In this document: one piece after another, positions 1 to 10,029 of the stretch
Layout: every line of letters starts with the position of its first letter
Numbering within the stretch: position 1 is the stretch's first letter
DNA from: Branchiostoma floridae
Lineage: Eukaryota; Chordata; Leptocardii; Amphioxiformes; Branchiostomatidae
DNA: 34,692 nt
Assembly (NCBI RefSeq): GCF_000003815.2
Contig: NC_049992.1
Span: forward strand, 1,582,230 to 1,616,921
Direction: 5' to 3'
Notes under the pieces: generated by a model
Told to the model about the DNA's origin: nothing
Seen by the model: only the letters and a program-made list of their open reading frames with translations
Database searches by the model: none
Program-made: the position numbers and the translations under genes

Positions 1-185
1 AGACGTGTATTACTTCTTAATCGCCATGTGTGTAGATGTATCTAGTTCCGTCAACACGTGCTGTAATTTTAATGATCGACAAAACTCATCATGTTTCTGA
101 ACATCGCTATTACAGTGGTGGCGGCGGTACATATAGAAACGTATAGAGAAATTTTGCTTAATTTTTCCTCATGAAAAGTGATGTC

Positions 186-452
186 GTGGTGGTGTGTCGT
201 GTGCTTGGCCCAGAGCTCAAAGGTCCTTGGTTCGCATCCCCGGACATGCCAGTGATGTTGTTCCCTTGAGGAAGACACTTAACACGACTCGCTGCACCCA
301 GGTGTAAAAACGGGTACCTTACTTCGGTTGGGGAAGTAAAAGACAGCAGTGGGAGGAGAGGGTTGGGCTCCTCCTCTCAACTCGGTGCACTAGATACAGT
401 AGATAACAACCCACTGCCTCCATGGCCTCGAAAACGCTATGGGACTACCTGT
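186..452 (+). mobile_element. tRNA-derived SINE, copy 1
   Basis: A B-box-like GGTTCGCATCC lies at 229-239. It is followed by a body reading ACTTAACACGACT, a 'CCCAGGTGTAAAAACGGGTA' block, ACTTCGGTTGGGG, and a purine-rich stretch ending in CACTGCC. The same order of blocks recurs at 16958-17165 (+), 18395-18612 (-), 22556-22800 (-) and, truncated, 29674-29796 (-), so it is an interspersed family. The edges are approximate and no target-site duplication was identified. The tRNA origin is inferred from the B box. Confidence 0.7.
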
Positions 453-640
453 ACCTGTAGCTTTCAAGGAGCTTCTAGTTGATTACTTGATCTCGTCTTT
501 CTATTAATTTCTTCCATTTGCGTCAGAGCCCTTTAAGATGGATGATCAAATTACGGTTCTATCCATCCGAAATTAGCTAAATATGGCCTGTCGTTTCCAG
601 GCAGGCTGAATTACGACATCGCGTGATCGCAAATGTGGAG

Positions 641-699
641 AGTAAATTAGTGGAACCCGCAGGGAGAGGGTCTCCTGGGACAGCAGGGTGATGGGGGGG
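641..699. repeat. Dispersed direct repeat, copy A (with 1073-1131)
   Basis: This ~59-bp segment starts AGTAAATTAGTGGAA, continues GGGTCTCC and ends GGGTGATGGGG. It recurs 432 bp downstream at 1073-1131 with scattered substitutions. It abuts the G-run and the LINE 3' end that follows. No function can be assigned. Confidence 0.6.
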
Positions 700-704
700 G
701 GGTG

Positions 705-850
705 AGATAATAACTTTATTGCACGACAATTGTACATGATACAATGTATGGCAACAACTATTACACAAAATACAAACTAGAGGCATAGGATATAGCGCAA
801 CAACCTATAATATAACAATAACGGCTAACATTATGATAATTCGTTGATAT
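705..850 (-). mobile_element. LINE 3' end (5'-truncated)
   Basis: The reverse complement ends GCCATACATTGTA, then ACAATTGTCGTGCAATAAAG. The plus-strand LINE ending at 19738 has near-identical blocks (GCCATACATTGTA, then ACAACTGTTGTGCAATAAAC). I therefore read this as the 3' untranslated end and poly(A) signal of a related element inserted on the minus strand. No coding remains, and the upstream limit is uncertain. Confidence 0.6.
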
Positions 851-1072
851 AACAGTATTACAATGGAGTAGGCTAATCATTAGTCACGGTATTCTTTCTA
901 ATGGCAGAGCCGTTCTTGATATATTTGCATATTTTTGCATTAAGGGAGTTCTGACATTAGACCATTTGTCTCATAACTTTGTATTAATGCTAGGGTGAGG
1001 CTAGAACTATTTTCTAGCTACATTATTGTTATTACCATTATGATTACTGTTATTTTATTCAATCAAATGGAA

Positions 1073-1131
1073 AGTAAATTAGTGGAATGCGCCGGGACTG
1101 GGTCTCCCGGGAAGCTGGGTGATGGGGAGGG
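1073..1131. repeat. Dispersed direct repeat, copy B
   Basis: This is the second copy of the ~59-bp repeat described at 641-699. Here it is followed by GTTATTATCTTATTACG instead of a LINE end. Confidence 0.55.
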
Positions 1132-3636
1132 GGTTATTATCTTATTACGTTATCTTTTATACCTCGTCACAGAGACGTTGCATTCACATTAATCCTGGGG
1201 TTTGTATGTAGTTAATCATTCAATCATTCTTTACTGACAAATTCACGCATATTCCTCATGTGTTTTGACAAACCGACTATTGCTAAACCCATACAGTCCT
1301 ACGTACATTTTCACCATTACCAAGAAGCGAGAAGAAGGCGAACTTCTGTGTTAGACTAGGTTTGTGATGTGTTCATATATTTATGTTTTGTCTTTGTTGT
1401 GACCTGTACTTACCACGGCTGGGCAAAAATGTACAATAAGTGATGTTGTATTGTTGTGACCTTATGTTATTATCATGTCGCTACTAAATTATATGCAGAC
1501 AACACGAGACACAGATTTTCAACTATATCCTGCCCTTAGCATATTTTCATGTTGTCAACAGAAATCATTGATTATTCAGAAATCCCCAATGCCTGTTAAT
1601 GACGTCAATAATCAATGACGTCTGATGACGGTTTTCCCGAAGGTTCCTGGCCTGTAGAAATGAGGTGTGCAGACACCCAGTCCCAGGCGTGACCATGCAC
1701 AAAGTCGTTCACATTTCTTACGGCTTGTTCAAAGGAATTCAATACATTCCACCCTGTATATGATTTTATTACGTTCCAGAAGGAGATAACCCTTACTGTG
1801 ACAAAGAGGTGAATTTGTCTAGGAACATTTAGACTTTAGAACCAGTAGTGTAAACGATGCATTAATCTCAAAATGTTTATATATCTATAGACCTGTTTGT
1901 TACTCAGTTTGTATGCACTTGTGTGTATTTATGTATAGATGCACAAGACACTACGAACGTCTCTGTGCTTTTGTTGTGCCAATTGAGAATGTATATTTTC
2001 TCCAGCAGTGAAAGAAGATCAGCATTTTCATTACCACGATACAAAATACTAAAGGTGGTATCTCACTGCACTTGGGTACCGGTACGGCATTGCGGGATTC
2101 GAAAGATTACTCAAAGAATTTGAGAAATAAAGAACGAATTTGTTTTACGTTTTGTGTACTTTGTTGTCTTCTAAGTCACACTTTTCCTTATTATGCAATA
2201 TATAGATTGGTGAAAATATCACGTACAACAGGGCCGCAGTTAACAAACTCCGCAGTGCCGCACCAGTGCCCCAAGTGCAGTGAGATACCCCCTTAAGTTA
2301 CAGTGATGACAGTAACATTGATTTTTTTCTAAATCCCCGAATCTTTTGAGACGTGAGAAATATCGCCGCGCTAGAGCAGGCTTTAACAGCCGTGTTCTGG
2401 GATTTCCAGTAGTGGGAAGGGAAGGGCCGCTGGGGAAACATCGCGTTTAAACTTGGCCGTGAACCAAAAACGTTCCGTGGCGGAAAATTGATGAAACAGT
2501 TCCTACCGTGGAATTACGCAACGAAATTACAGCGTTAACGTGGCTATCTCCGAGGTTATCTTCCAGAACACCCCTCATTATCATTACATTGTTGTTTTTT
2601 CAACGGGGTGCACGAAAGGTGTTCTAATTTTCTTTGTCCTGGCTTCTGAAAACATTAACATTAAATTCACTAGCCGACATACAGGTTCCATACTAAAGAC
2701 TTACTCTCAGTACGTTTATATCTGATTACCCAATCGACGTGTTTTGCTTTTTCAATTGACTCTATTGATTTAGTAGATGCAGATCAACAGTTCTAGACGC
2801 TCATGTGTTATCTCGATCGTGATAGCGATATCTTACACTTTGTTTCGTGATTTTACACTATTTTGGACATGTTATCAATACCTTGTCTTCACCAATGAAA
2901 AATTGTAACTAAATTCATCCCAGACGTCATACATTTTGAAACAAGATTCACGATGGACGTTAGATGAATTGCGTTATTTTCGTCTCGTCTTTCTTCACCC
3001 TTTTCTGTTTGTCTGAAACTTTTAAATGCTGCAGAACAACGTTTTAAATGAAGACGAGATCTTTATCTAAACAACATTAATGTCTGAATCGATTTGACTG
3101 TGACATAGTGAGCGGTTTTCGCTGCCAATCTCGCTCCTAACTAGACGAACATGACTTTGCTTTATAATGATCACGATCTTGGGCGTAATGATCACGATCT
3201 TGGGCGTGATCCAAGTTTTGTGTTCCTGACGACAGTTGCAGTTTCCTCACGCAGGGTGCTGAAATACGTGCTGATGCCCTGCGTGCGTCAGGCTCCGTCA
3301 TTACCAACTGTGGACCAGACGCGAGCCAGGTTTATCTAGATATTAGATACAATGGCACTAACCGGAATATGTAGGTAATATTTGAAGCTCTCCACCTGCT
3401 GTAGTGCCAATGACAACCGCTAGGGAATCCTAATTCTAACCAATTGTTCTATAGATTCATGCATAGTAGGTAACAGCATACCGAACTTAATATAACAATC
3501 CATTCTTAGTTTCATGATGATCTGTACTGATCAACTGTAAGAAAACGCTGCCAAAAACATGAAACTTCTTGGTAATGGTTATAATATTCTATTTGTAACC
3601 ACGGTATTCCAGTTGTAGTTGAGCTCATCACATATG
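1132..3636. other. Gene-free AT-rich stretch
   Basis: Only short ORFs without domain signatures or splice context are present. Small-scale structure seen: a 12-bp perfect inverted repeat around a CRE at 1565-1618, and a 21-bp tandem duplication (TGATCACGATCTTGGGCG core) at 3166-3207. Nothing else is recognised. Confidence 0.5.
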
Positions 3637-3854
3637 TAACGCTAGTTCACCTTTATCCGCAGGGTAACCTATATTCGCTGTGTTTACCGACACGTAAGGG
3701 ATATCAACTGGACGGACAGTGGTTTCAAGTTGTAATATGTTCAAAGTATTGTAGTTTGAAACTACCGTCTGTCGACTTGATATCCGTAGATACCCATTTC
3801 TGAAAGCAACTTATGTATTTTACGCCACGGATAACTTAAGGTGAACTAGCGTTA
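3637..3854. mobile_element. Foldback MITE-like element (TAACGCTAG termini)
   Basis: The left end TAACGCTAGTTCACCTT is the inverse of the right end at 3838-3854. Matching blocks continue inward: TATCCG, GATATCAACT/AGTTGATATC-like, and GTTTCAA/TTGAAAC. Together they make arms of roughly 100 bp around a short loop near 3748. There is no coding capacity. A 2-bp TA target duplication is possible but cannot be separated from the termini. Confidence 0.75.
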
Positions 3855-4307
3855 TTCGAGGTATATTGACAAAGACGGAATCAACAATACAAAGGCCTGC
3901 TCCTACCAAGGTCACGTCGAAGGTGACCTCACACAGACGACCTTGTGCCTTCTGGCGGGAAACAAATGAGGGGAAATGAGCAGGGAGAAAAATCGTTTTC
4001 CGGGCTGGATTCGGAAATAGGTCTGTACATAACATGGTGTGGGCTAATTAGGTGGGGGAGAGGAGGAAGTTCGGAGGTCTTATTGGATATGATATATGTT
4101 TACAAAAGCCATTTCTGTTCTACATAATTGTTTCTTCCTTCAATTAAAGATTTGGTATCCCTAAATATTGAGAAATAGCCAACTCTAGTATTCGAGTAGT
4201 CTCTTTTTTAAATTATTTATCACTATTCATTGTCACATACATGTATGCTCCACCATCTCTACCATGCATTTGCAATTAGCATCCGGGCATGAACTTGCAA
4301 ATAAACT

Positions 4308-4336
4308 GTTTGTCTGTGTGTGTGTGTGTGTTTGTC

Positions 4337-4373
<37 letters not shown>

Positions 4374-4393
4374 ACGTGTCTGTGTGTGTGTCT
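4308..4393. repeat. (GT)n microsatellite
   Basis: An interrupted GT run with TC interruptions. A C homopolymer follows at about 4484-4502. ORFs across it are low-complexity artefacts. Confidence 0.9.
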
Positions 4394-4856
4394 GCAAAAA
4401 CGATCCCTTAAGGACGCCTAGGGGGATTGCCTTGTCATTTACGGAAGTCAAAGTTTATTGCATTGACAGTAAGTCGTGTAGGTTTCCCCCCCCCCCCCCC
4501 CCAGCATCTACCCATTTGTACATTACAAGGATTGTTACTTAAATAGATTACAGGAGACGACTCTGGTGCGGTGCCACTTCCCCGGCTATGTCATCAGCAA
4601 TCTCGGCATGGAAATGGTTCATCTCGTTTGCATCTAAGTGTAAGTTAGTTAAGTGCAGACGCAGAGTAAAAAGCAATTAAATTATAGCAAAATCATCACT
4701 TTTCAATATTCAAGCATCAATATGCATCAGTCTGTAGAATCGATCATCCTCTTTTCAGTCATGATATCTGGAGAGGGAACGGAAGCTAAGGATATACAGT
4801 ACGAATTGGACAACAGAATGTCTGGAATAGAAGCTATCCAAACGGTTGTGCTGCAG

Positions 4857-5142
4857 TGTCACACAGACACACGCACACATACACACGAACACAGACACAC
4901 ACACACACACACACACAGACACACACACACGCAGACACGCACACACACACACACACAGACACGCACACACACACAGACACGCACACACACACACACACAC
5001 ACAGACATGCACAGAAACGCGCGCACACACACACACACTCACATACACTCAGTCACACACACATACAGTCACACACACACAGACAGACACAGTCACACAA
5101 ACACACACACACACACACACACACACGCACGCTCACACACAT
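4857..5142. repeat. (CA)n compound microsatellite
   Basis: About 290 bp of CA repeats interspersed with GACACACG-type variants. Long His/Thr or Cys/Val ORFs on both strands are repeat artefacts. Confidence 0.95.
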
Positions 5143-5392
5143 CTGCCTGGTGTAGTAATCAGATAATGCAGACCTACTGATTTAGCGTGGCAATCAGCCA
5201 AATGGCTTCTCGCCACTCTCCATGCTTTTACCTCCCCTGCAACCCCGCAGTTAATACTGGAGGATATATAGTTTTCTTGACGGGGAAAATTAGCCCGAAA
5301 TCACCACTTTGTACGGCGGAGATTCATCACCGCACTTGGCGTTGTCGTGCCCTTTTAGGCAGGGTGTAAAGGGATGAACGACGTGCGTAATA

Positions 5393-5518
5393 GGGGTGGG
5401 TACTAGTACAGGAAATACAGGTACAGGTACGGTTCAGGTCCAGGGGATCCGGTCCAACATCCGGTCCACTGAGTTTTTTCTTATCCGGTTTTTCTGGTAT
5501 TGTACCGGTACCCACCCC
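5393..5518. mobile_element. Short foldback element
   Basis: The left end GGGGTGGGTACTAGTACA is the approximate inverse of the right end TGTACCGGTACCCACCCC. The interior has runs of GGTACAGGTACGG and of TCCGG (GGATCCGGTCC, ATCCGGTCC, TATCCGG). It is non-coding and looks like a MITE or hairpin-prone repeat of about 126 bp. Confidence 0.6.
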
Positions 5519-5835
5519 CAGTACTTACCATATTTGGCGTTTGGCAGGGTTGCCTAGCGATGCATGACGTAACCACTGTGATCCCTATTTGGCGTTACCG
5601 TATCCTTCAGCCAGACGTGTGTAGCGATGATCTGTATATGACGTCTGTCTTTCTGTCAGGTCCAGTGAGATTAATTAAGTTCATTTTTTATTTCACACAG
5701 TTTGTATATTGTATTTACGTTAAATGGGACGAGACAAAATGGGCCGTACATCCACGTCAAATGTGACCTTCTACGTGACTGTGTAAGAAACATTTGTAGA
5801 TTAAAGATATGCCTTTTCTAAGGTCCAATTTTGTT

Positions 5836-5995
5836 TGTTTGTTTGTTTGAACCTTTATTTATTCATAAAAGCTCAAATCGGCCTGCAGCTACAGGCCGCT
5901 TTTCATTGAGGTCATGAGGGAAGAGGCAAGGGTCAGACAAAGTATATAACAGAGATACAATTACATTGTTTAGAGTCCTTATAAGTCCTGTTAGT
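5836..5995 (-). mobile_element. LINE 3' end with (CAAA)n tail
   Basis: Read on the minus strand, the segment contains GCGGCCTGTAGCTGCAGGCC, then TTTTATGAATAAATAAAGG, and ends in tandem CAAA. This is the usual layout of a CR1/L2-like 3' UTR with a short tandem tail. The family is not determined. The short minus ORF above it (5991-6230) shows no recognisable domain. Confidence 0.6.
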
Positions 5996-5999
5996 CTTT

Positions 6000-6780
6000 G
6001 TACACAATTTTTACATACATACAAAATACATGATATACGGCTATGATAGATGGGATGTATTTGAAGATGACTGTAGCATTACTAATGACATTGTTCCTTG
6101 TGATCAATAATATCAACAATCCCAGCCCCAGCCTGTCAGACCGTCCATTACTCACGTTGTGTCGCCTGTCTCCGCTCCATTGTGACGTGGAGGTAGCAAG
6201 AGTTGATTTAATGGAAACATGACGGTGCATAATATTTCACCATCAGCTAACAGATTGTGCTGTTTCACGGTTCGGGCGACTCGCGTTTGTGTTTATTCAT
6301 CAGTTACTATAGCAGATGGATGTGAAGGACTTAATCGTTGCACATGGCTCACGTTTTGTAAGTGATAATGAATAGATCTATTTTGACATGTCATAATAAT
6401 CAACCATTTCAGTCTGATGTTGAAGCAGTTAAAGCAGCTAGGAACAGGATTGTGTTTGCTATTTGTTTAAAAATCGTGCTTCCGTGTCTCCGTTACTCAA
6501 TCCCTGCTTTTACCGAGTTAGCTTGGTCAAACTAAATATAGAAGCAAAGTTGGTTTGTAAGAACTTGACTTCTCAGATTACCACATAGACAATACAATGT
6601 GGATACATAAGCAAAAGGCTGATATCGTGACCGCATACATACATTGTGCCACTTTGTCCTGTCTGCTTCTATGTTGAATTAAAAAACAATACATACATTG
6701 AGAGTAGTTAATCTATCCTTCAATGTTACCGACTGTTCTATGATATGTGAGATTGTACTGGCACGGTAAGGAGGCTGGAA
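6000..6780. other. Intergenic region upstream of locus 1
   Basis: No supported gene or repeat was recognised. Any promoter of locus 1 probably lies here or just downstream. I saw no convincing TATA box. Confidence 0.35.
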
Positions 6781-6824
6781 CGGTAACGTTTGTTGTGATC
6801 ACGCGAATCGCGTCGCTTGAAAAG
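6781..6824 (+). other. Candidate 5' noncoding exon of locus 1 (3' end)
   Basis: The sequence CTTGAAAAG|GTAAGG gives a strong splice donor with the exon ending at 6824. It could be joined to the acceptor at 7093 (pyrimidine-rich tract ending TTACAG), removing a 269-bp intron. The 5' limit is unknown and the start given is nominal. This is inference from splice signals only. Confidence 0.35.
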
Positions 6825-7093
6825 GTAAGGTCCGACTTAAGGCATACAAGGAAACAACATACAATACTTTTTAGTGAGATAACCAGTGCAATTCAGCTTT
6901 GACCTAACTCGCGTTTTAGACTATTAGACGAGATCACGCCTACTCTTCGTGTGTTACTAAGTTTTGCGTTTGACTTTAGACTAGAGTAGTTACTTACTAT
7001 ACTGTTTACCATTATTTGGCACTTGCAACTAGCACTTGGGCAAAGACTTGTAATATATTTACCATTATTGAGACTGTCTTCGTTTCGTTACAG

Positions 7094-7150
7094 ATGTCGG
7101 TGGGTCATGGTGAAGACCTTTCAAGTTCAACAAACAACATGACCTGGTAA
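7094..7150 (+). CDS. Upstream ORF in the locus 1 leader
   Basis: The first ATG after the predicted acceptor opens an 18-codon frame that ends in TAA, 16 bases before the main start at 7167 and in a different frame. Such uORFs commonly reduce translation of the main frame. Whether it lies in the mature leader depends on the unproven splice at 7093. Confidence 0.3.
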   Translation: MSVGHGEDLSSSTNNMTW

Positions 7151-7166
7151 CCATAGCAACGACACC

Positions 7167-8177
7167 ATGCTGTTTGCGTTCATCCTGGTCGTTGCCATGA
7201 CAACAGGCGTCACACCTGTGACGCATCGACACGTCGGACCCGTTCTCGTGCCCGGGATCAAGACCCCTGGGGACGAGTCAGACGGCAGTGGTGAGAGCGG
7301 GGACGGTGACCCGTACCTGACCTCTGACCCCGCATACCAACCAACTGCAGTGCCCGACAGATCTGACGTAACAGTTTCCGCGGGAAAAGATGACGAAGAT
7401 GATTTCTCCACGTACATAGACACGGAGGATACCCAGGAGGTTCTTTCCACTGGAGTTGCGGATATTGTAAGTTTTACAGATAGACCGATCACTACTACTA
7501 CTAGTACTACTACTACTGGTACTGCCAGCACGGTTCAGGCAAACGGATATGTCTCAGGAGTTCAGCACAGGACGGTTGCTCTGCTGACCAACAAAAGGAC
7601 AAGTCGAGACAGCAGAGTGAGGCAGTCGAACAACACAAAAGTGGAGGCGAGTTTTTGCCCGGCTTTCTGCTGCAGCTCTAACGTGACGTGTCGCTATGAC
7701 TACGAGGTTCTCCCGGTTTGCTCCTGTAACCAAGGAAACCCGTATGAGACATGCGAACTGTCGGATGGCGACAGTCCCGTCTGGGCGGACGTGTTAAAGA
7801 TGGCGCCCGAACAGAAGAGGGGCGTGTGCATGGAATTATGGGATAGGGACCAGAACAACGTCACGAGGTATCGATTACACTGTCACGTGACGGGAGTCCA
7901 GGATTTTACTTACACGTCTGTTCATTGGAACGCGTCGGCGCCGGATGACTCGCCGAACAGCAAACTACCCAATCAGAGACCGTGTCTCATGTTTATAAAG
8001 CGCGCCGGGCCGCCCCTGCGGAACAAGTCTGCGATGGACGAGACGCTGCAGTACGCGGGCTTCGCCATGATCTTCGTGTTTATCGGCGTCATCATGTGCT
8101 CATGTAGGAACCAGGAGGCTACTGATGAAGACGAACCGCTCGAGAGGAAAGCCAGCGACGCCTGGGTCGACTCATAG
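7167..8177 (+). CDS. Type I membrane protein, Cys-rich, unrecognised (locus 1)
   Basis: A 336-residue open frame in one coding exon. Residues 1-19 form a signal peptide. Residues 36-48 are acidic with Ser-Gly at 41-42 and 44-45, a typical glycosaminoglycan attachment context. Residues 109-121 are a Thr-rich stretch from an ACT microsatellite, possibly O-glycosylated. Ten cysteines (164, 168, 169, 175, 185, 187, 196, 221, 239, 273) suggest a disulfide-bonded domain. N-glycosylation sequons lie at N155, N172, N231, N255 and N286. One membrane span covers about 296-312, with Cys311 and Cys313 at its inner edge. The 24-residue acidic tail includes Arg-Lys-Ala-Ser (327-330), a basophilic-kinase context. 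The start is the first ATG after the predicted acceptor that opens the long frame, and it gives a clean signal peptide. I do not recognise the family; a cell-surface proteoglycan or receptor role is inference. Confidence 0.85.
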   Translation: MLFAFILVVAMTTGVTPVTHRHVGPVLVPGIKTPGDESDGSGESGDGDPYLTSDPAYQPTAVPDRSDVTVSAGKDDEDDFSTYIDTEDTQEVLSTGVADIVSFTDRPITTTTSTTTTGTASTVQANGYVSGVQHRTVALLTNKRTSRDSRVRQSNNTKVEASFCPAFCCSSNVTCRYDYEVLPVCSCNQGNPYETCELSDGDSPVWADVLKMAPEQKRGVCMELWDRDQNNVTRYRLHCHVTGVQDFTYTSVHWNASAPDDSPNSKLPNQRPCLMFIKRAGPPLRNKSAMDETLQYAGFAMIFVFIGVIMCSCRNQEATDEDEPLERKASDAWVDS

Positions 8178-8329
8178 CGAACTGGGAGGGCGATAGGCTG
8201 GTTCGCGGTTAGAACTGCGTATGCGCATTGTGGTGCATCATGGAGAGGAAAGCTAGCGACGCCTGGGTCGACTCGTAGCCCTGAGCGAACTGGCAGGGGC
8301 AATAGGATGGTTCGCGGTTAGAACTGCGT

Positions 8330-8437
8330 ATGCGCATTGTGTTTATCGGCGTGATCATGTGCTCCTGTCGGAACCAGGAGGTTACAGACGAGGATGAGCC
8401 ACTGGAGAGGAAAGCCAGCGACGCCTGGGTCGACTCG
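8330..8437 (+). CDS. Micro-ORF copy 3 (stop lost)
   Basis: A 36-codon frame beginning ATG CGC ATT matches locus 1 residues 304-336 from its fourth codon. Against the parent I count 11 synonymous differences and one replacement (Ala to Val). The stop has changed from TAG to AAG, so the frame reads on to 8542. No AG splice acceptor precedes it, so use as an alternative exon is unlikely. Translation is unproven. Confidence 0.25.
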
Positions 8438-8483
8438 AAGCGAACTGGGAGGGCGATAGGCTGGTTCGTAGTTAGAACTGCGT

Positions 8484-8594
8484 ATGCGCATTGTGTTTAT
8501 CGGGGTGATCATGTGCTCCTGTCGGAACCAGGAGGCTACTGACGAGGACGAGCCGCTGAAGAGGAAAGCTAGCGACGCCTGGGTCGACTCGTAA
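8484..8594 (+). CDS. Micro-ORF copy 4
   Basis: A 36-codon frame with TAA stop and no indel relative to the parent end of locus 1. I count 10 synonymous differences and one replacement (Glu to Lys beside the ArgLysAlaSer motif). It would encode a short hydrophobic start plus the acidic tail. Translation is unproven. Confidence 0.25.
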   Translation: MRIVFIGVIMCSCRNQEATDEDEPLKRKASDAWVDS

Positions 8595-8645
8595 CCCTGC
8601 GCGAACTGGCAGCGGCAATAGGATGGTTCGCGGTTAGAACTGCGT

Positions 8646-8756
8646 ATGCGCATTGTGTTTATCGGCGTGATCACGTGCTCATGTAGGAACCAGGAGGCTA
8701 CTGATGAGGACGAGCCGCTCGAGAGGAAAGCTAGCGACGCCTGGGTCGACTCGTAG
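8646..8756 (+). CDS. Micro-ORF copy 5
   Basis: A 36-codon frame with TAG stop. Differences from the parent are five synonymous and one replacement (Met to Thr). It has the same length and ATG context as copies 3 and 4. Translation is unproven. Confidence 0.25.
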   Translation: MRIVFIGVITCSCRNQEATDEDEPLERKASDAWVDS

Positions 8757-8967
8757 TAAGAACTGGCAGTTACAACTGCGTCTGCGCATTGTGGTGCATT
8801 ATGGCAATACGCTTGGGTCGACTCATAGGAGCGAACCGACAGGGACAATAGGCTGGTTCGCGGTTACAACTGCGTATCTGTGCAGTTTACTGTGGTTGAT
8901 ATGTCGGAGTTGTTGTACCTGAGACATGAAAACACGTTTGGACATGGTATTTACGTGTTTGGGGCTT

Positions 8968-8980
8968 TGACCTCTGACCT
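8968..8980. promoter_or_regulatory. Nuclear-receptor DR1-like motif
   Basis: TGACCT-C-TGACCT is a perfect direct repeat of the AGGTCA half-site (antisense) with one-base spacing, the classic RXR/HNF4/COUP-TF arrangement. It lies in the probable 3' UTR of locus 1, so function is uncertain. Confidence 0.35.
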
Positions 8981-9265
8981 TGCACATGCACCGTTCAAAC
9001 TGTGAACCACCTTGAATTTTTTCGTAAGTTTTTTGTTTCAGCACATTGCAATCCACAGTTGCGGTATCCCAGGTGATCATCATCATCATAAAAAACGGGA
9101 AAAGCTATCAAAAGAAGAAATGGAATAGGTTTGGGGTTTACTATTCTAGTGTCTTTAGGTCGGGCGAAAGAGATTGTGGTGATGGAAAGAATATTTGTTT
9201 GCTCGATCTTAGCTTTCAAACTTTGTGTTGCACAAAATTCATTGAAGAAAACTATGAGTTTAACA

Positions 9266-9271
9266 AATAAA
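9266..9271 (+). promoter_or_regulatory. Poly(A) signal, probable end of locus 1
   Basis: AATAAA followed about 20 bases later by GT-rich sequence (CTTGTGTTTGCC). It is the first clear signal I found after the stop at 8177, giving a ~1.1 kb 3' UTR that would contain the whole micro-ORF array. Another AATAAA lies near 9497. Confidence 0.55.
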
Positions 9272-9603
9272 GATCATAATCTTGTGTTTGCCTTGGATGT
9301 AAGATGTTCTTTGTTGCAACATTTCTAACGATGGAAATTACTTTCGGAAATTCATTTCGTTTAATCAAGGAGGTTAAATCGGTAAAATCCTACCAGTATG
9401 ATATTTGATTTAGTCACATCTGCGCTTGTATGACAAATAAGACATTGCTATGTTTTGTGAACCAGTATATCATATGAAGGAATATGGCACGACACAATAA
9501 ATGCTTTATTATTGTTCTTTCGTCAGAAGGTTAGGTTTCAGATATGTCCATCAAGTACTAGTAGCGCCACCTGGCGTCCAATGTTATGTTGCACAGTAAC
9601 GTA

Positions 9604-10025
9604 CTTCATTTCATTTAATTTTTTCATTTATTTATTTAGCTAGGTGTGCTCACTCAGGACGAGAGCCCTGATTTTCGGGAGACCCTGGTACACCAAACTT
9701 CACCACTGTTCACTCCGACATACATAGCATATGCATAGTTACAAAATAACAGGACAACAATGCATGATAAACATAAGTTCTTAACTATGGGTAAGTTCAC
9801 TAGATTAAAATCAGTCCTTGTTCAGAATTAGTCCATCTTTGAACTCCTTTAAACTACTGGAACGCCTCTGCTCTAAGGTAAGTTCATTCCAGAGAGTCGG
9901 TCCGTAGTGTTGTATGCTGCCTTTAAACGACTGCACATTACTCTGGGGTATGTATCTTACAGCATTCACGTCGATGACGGTTAGACAGCCAGTTAATCCA
10001 TCAATCAATCAAGATACGCAAGGCT
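9604..10025 (-). mobile_element. LINE 3' fragment (reverse-transcriptase C-terminus)
   Basis: On the minus strand 9811-10008 encodes 65 residues containing SIQHYGPTLWNELTLEQRR and SSSLKEFKDGL. This matches the usual C-terminal end of CR1/L2/Jockey-type polyproteins (GPxLWNxLPxExRxxxSLxxFK). A 3' UTR follows, with the tail AATAAATAAATG and ATTAAATG-type repeats at about 9604-9650. The 5' end is missing. Lineage is inferred from the motif alone. Confidence 0.75.
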
Positions 10026-10029
10026 ACAG

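Larger units (their letters stand above)
8067..8880 (+). repeat. Tandem array of the gene's own 3' coding end
   Basis: The unit comprises the last ~105 coding bases (membrane-edge and tail codons) plus ~50 bases after the stop. The parent copy ends at 8177. A deleted copy lies at about 8220-8278. Three full copies begin at 8330, 8484 and 8646 (spacing 154 and 162). A degenerate copy lies at 8790-8880. Spacers alternate between two types (after copies 1 and 3 versus after 2 and 4), suggesting amplification of a dimer. The array lies between the stop codon and the next poly(A) signal, so it is probably 3' UTR. Confidence 0.85.

Noticed and set aside
4653-5180. 175-codon ORF rich in His and Thr, and opposite Cys/Val ORFs
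   Set aside because: Produced by the CA microsatellite; all frames are open in such repeats.
8318-8848. 176-codon minus-strand ORF with repeated motif
   Set aside because: Antisense shadow of the micro-ORF array; codon differences fit the plus-strand frame.
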